In this document: positions 14,016 to 14,363 of the stretch, piece after piece
How the letters are laid out: each line of letters opens with the position of its first letter
Position numbering within the stretch: position 1 is the stretch's first letter
NCBI GenBank assembly: GCA_910576925.1
Contig: CAJTKB010000030.1
Coordinates: forward strand, 1 to 14,363
Length of the DNA: 14,363 nt
Reading direction: 5' to 3'
From: an uncultured Bacilli bacterium
GTDB lineage: Bacteria; Bacillota_I; Bacilli_A; RF39; UBA660
Notes under the pieces: model-generated
The model's input: the letters and a program-made list of their open reading frames with translations, nothing else
Database searches by the model: none
Told to the model about the DNA's origin: nothing
Made by a program: the position numbers and the translations under genes

Positions 14016-14045
14016 TAAAAAGCACTTCATATAAAAGTGCCTTTA
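14016..14045 (-). terminator. intrinsic terminator of the surface protein gene
   Basis: On the minus strand GCACTT (14040-14035) pairs with AAGTGC (14027-14022) over a 7-base loop. The stem can be extended by a G-U and three A-U pairs, and a run of five U residues (14021-14017) follows. It starts about 10 bases after the stop codon. Confidence 0.85.
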
Positions 14046-14052
14046 CTTTACT

Positions 14053-14363
14053 TTATTCTATCCTTTTACGTGCTATATTTATAAGAAACAATCCTGACAA
14101 GAATACTAAAATACCTATTATATACATATAAAATGGTGTATGTGCATAAGTATTTGGTACTTCTACTGTTGTAATATTAGCATCATTTGTAGTTTCATTA
14201 TCATTATTATTAGTAATATCAGAATTATTGATAGTAGATGAATTATTAGGATTACCTGGATTAGTACTACTTCCTGTTGAAGCACTTGGTTTTGATGTAT
14301 TACTTGACCCTGATCCTCCTGTACTACTTCCACCACTACTTCCTGTTGAACCACCTGGTTTTG
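14053..14363 (-). CDS. C-terminus of a sortase-type surface protein with a VPNTY sorting signal (runs off right edge)
   Basis: The last 102 codons of a gene whose start lies beyond the window. The visible part is a low-complexity linker rich in Ser, Gly, Thr, Pro and then Asn (for example KPGGSTGSSGGSSTGGSGSS). After it come VPNTYAHTP, a hydrophobic helix of about 20 residues and the basic end ARKRIE. This three-part layout (pentapeptide, membrane helix, positive tail) is the cell-wall sorting signal recognised by sortases, with VPNTY replacing LPXTG. The protein is therefore probably exported, cut between Thr and Tyr and linked to the wall, the linker carrying an unseen N-terminal domain away from the surface. 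The stop TAA is at 14055-14053, and a terminator follows. The frame is chosen because the sorting signal and stop agree; a neighbouring open frame over the same repeats gives only Val/Gln/Ile-rich nonsense. Confidence 0.85.
   Translation of the reverse strand, partial: KPGGSTGSSGGSSTGGSGSSNTSKPSASTGSSTNPGNPNNSSTINNSDITNNNDNETTNDANITTVEVPNTYAHTPFYMYIIGILVFLSGLFLINIARKRIE
14266..14361 (-). repeat. 27-base imperfect direct repeat in the surface protein linker
   Basis: Two copies at 14335-14361 and 14266-14292 differ at two positions and are 69 bases (23 codons) apart, in frame, encoding KPGGSTGSS and KPSASTGSS. This suggests the linker grew by in-frame duplication and may vary in length between strains. 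Confidence 0.8.

Noticed and set aside
14163..14354. Minus-strand open frame giving a Val/Gln/Ile-rich 63-residue peptide
   Set aside because: It is the same repetitive DNA read in the wrong frame; the correct frame encodes the Ser/Gly/Thr linker and sorting signal and ends at 14053.
1..14363. Mobile element, CRISPR array, tRNA or rRNA gene
   Set aside because: No transposase or integrase motifs, no regularly spaced repeats, and no CCA-ending cloverleaf or rRNA-like G+C-rich segment was seen on either strand.

Overview
The window is strikingly AT-rich and every supported gene lies on the minus strand, so transcription runs from the right edge to the left edge. Strong AGGAGG- or GGTGAT-type ribosome binding sites, SigA-like promoters, short U-tailed hairpin terminators, a CIRCE/HrcA operator, mreC/mreD, a SPOR-like protein and a sortase-type C-terminal signal all point to a low-GC Gram-positive (Bacillota, probably a gut Bacilli/Erysipelotrichia/RF39-like or Clostridia-like lineage). 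The code is standard: tryptophan is TGG, and TGA ends mreD. The exact lineage cannot be settled from this window.

In the direction of transcription (right to left): the C-terminus of a Ser/Gly/Thr-rich surface protein with a VPNTY-type sorting signal (14363-14053), followed by two tandem terminators. Then an envelope block: a membrane-anchored SPOR-like protein, radC, mreC and mreD. A promoter lies between radC and mreC, and mreB, often found at that place, is absent. After a terminator comes a 225-base spacer with its own promoter and a possible 43-codon membrane peptide gene, leading into a polysaccharide-deacetylase-like protein that has lost its catalytic residues. Next is a three-gene unit: an unrecognised 111-residue protein, hisS with an unusual Cys/His-rich tail, and an archaeal-type aspS, closed by a clear terminator.

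Leftward of that are a CmpB-family membrane protein, then htpG under a consensus promoter whose -35 box lies inside a CIRCE operator, with an extra half-site beside it. The left third is more accessory in character: a GNAT acetyltransferase pseudogene that has lost its acetyl-CoA-binding core and changed frame, a small transglutaminase-like protein, a 414-residue protein made of three copies of a domain I do not recognise, the long form of gltX, and the start of a CDP-alcohol-phosphatidyltransferase-like gene running off the left edge.

The functional theme is housekeeping (charging of Glu, His and Asp tRNAs, a protein-folding chaperone, cell-shape proteins) interspersed with lineage-specific proteins. 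The items most worth follow-up are the triple-domain protein, the metal-binding-like tail on HisRS, the catalytically dead deacetylase-like protein with its structured leader, and the VPNTY surface anchor. I found no CRISPR array, transposase, tRNA, rRNA or convincing riboswitch/T-box. The longest stretches without a solid gene are 11117-11341 and 13908-14052; both are described in the entries.
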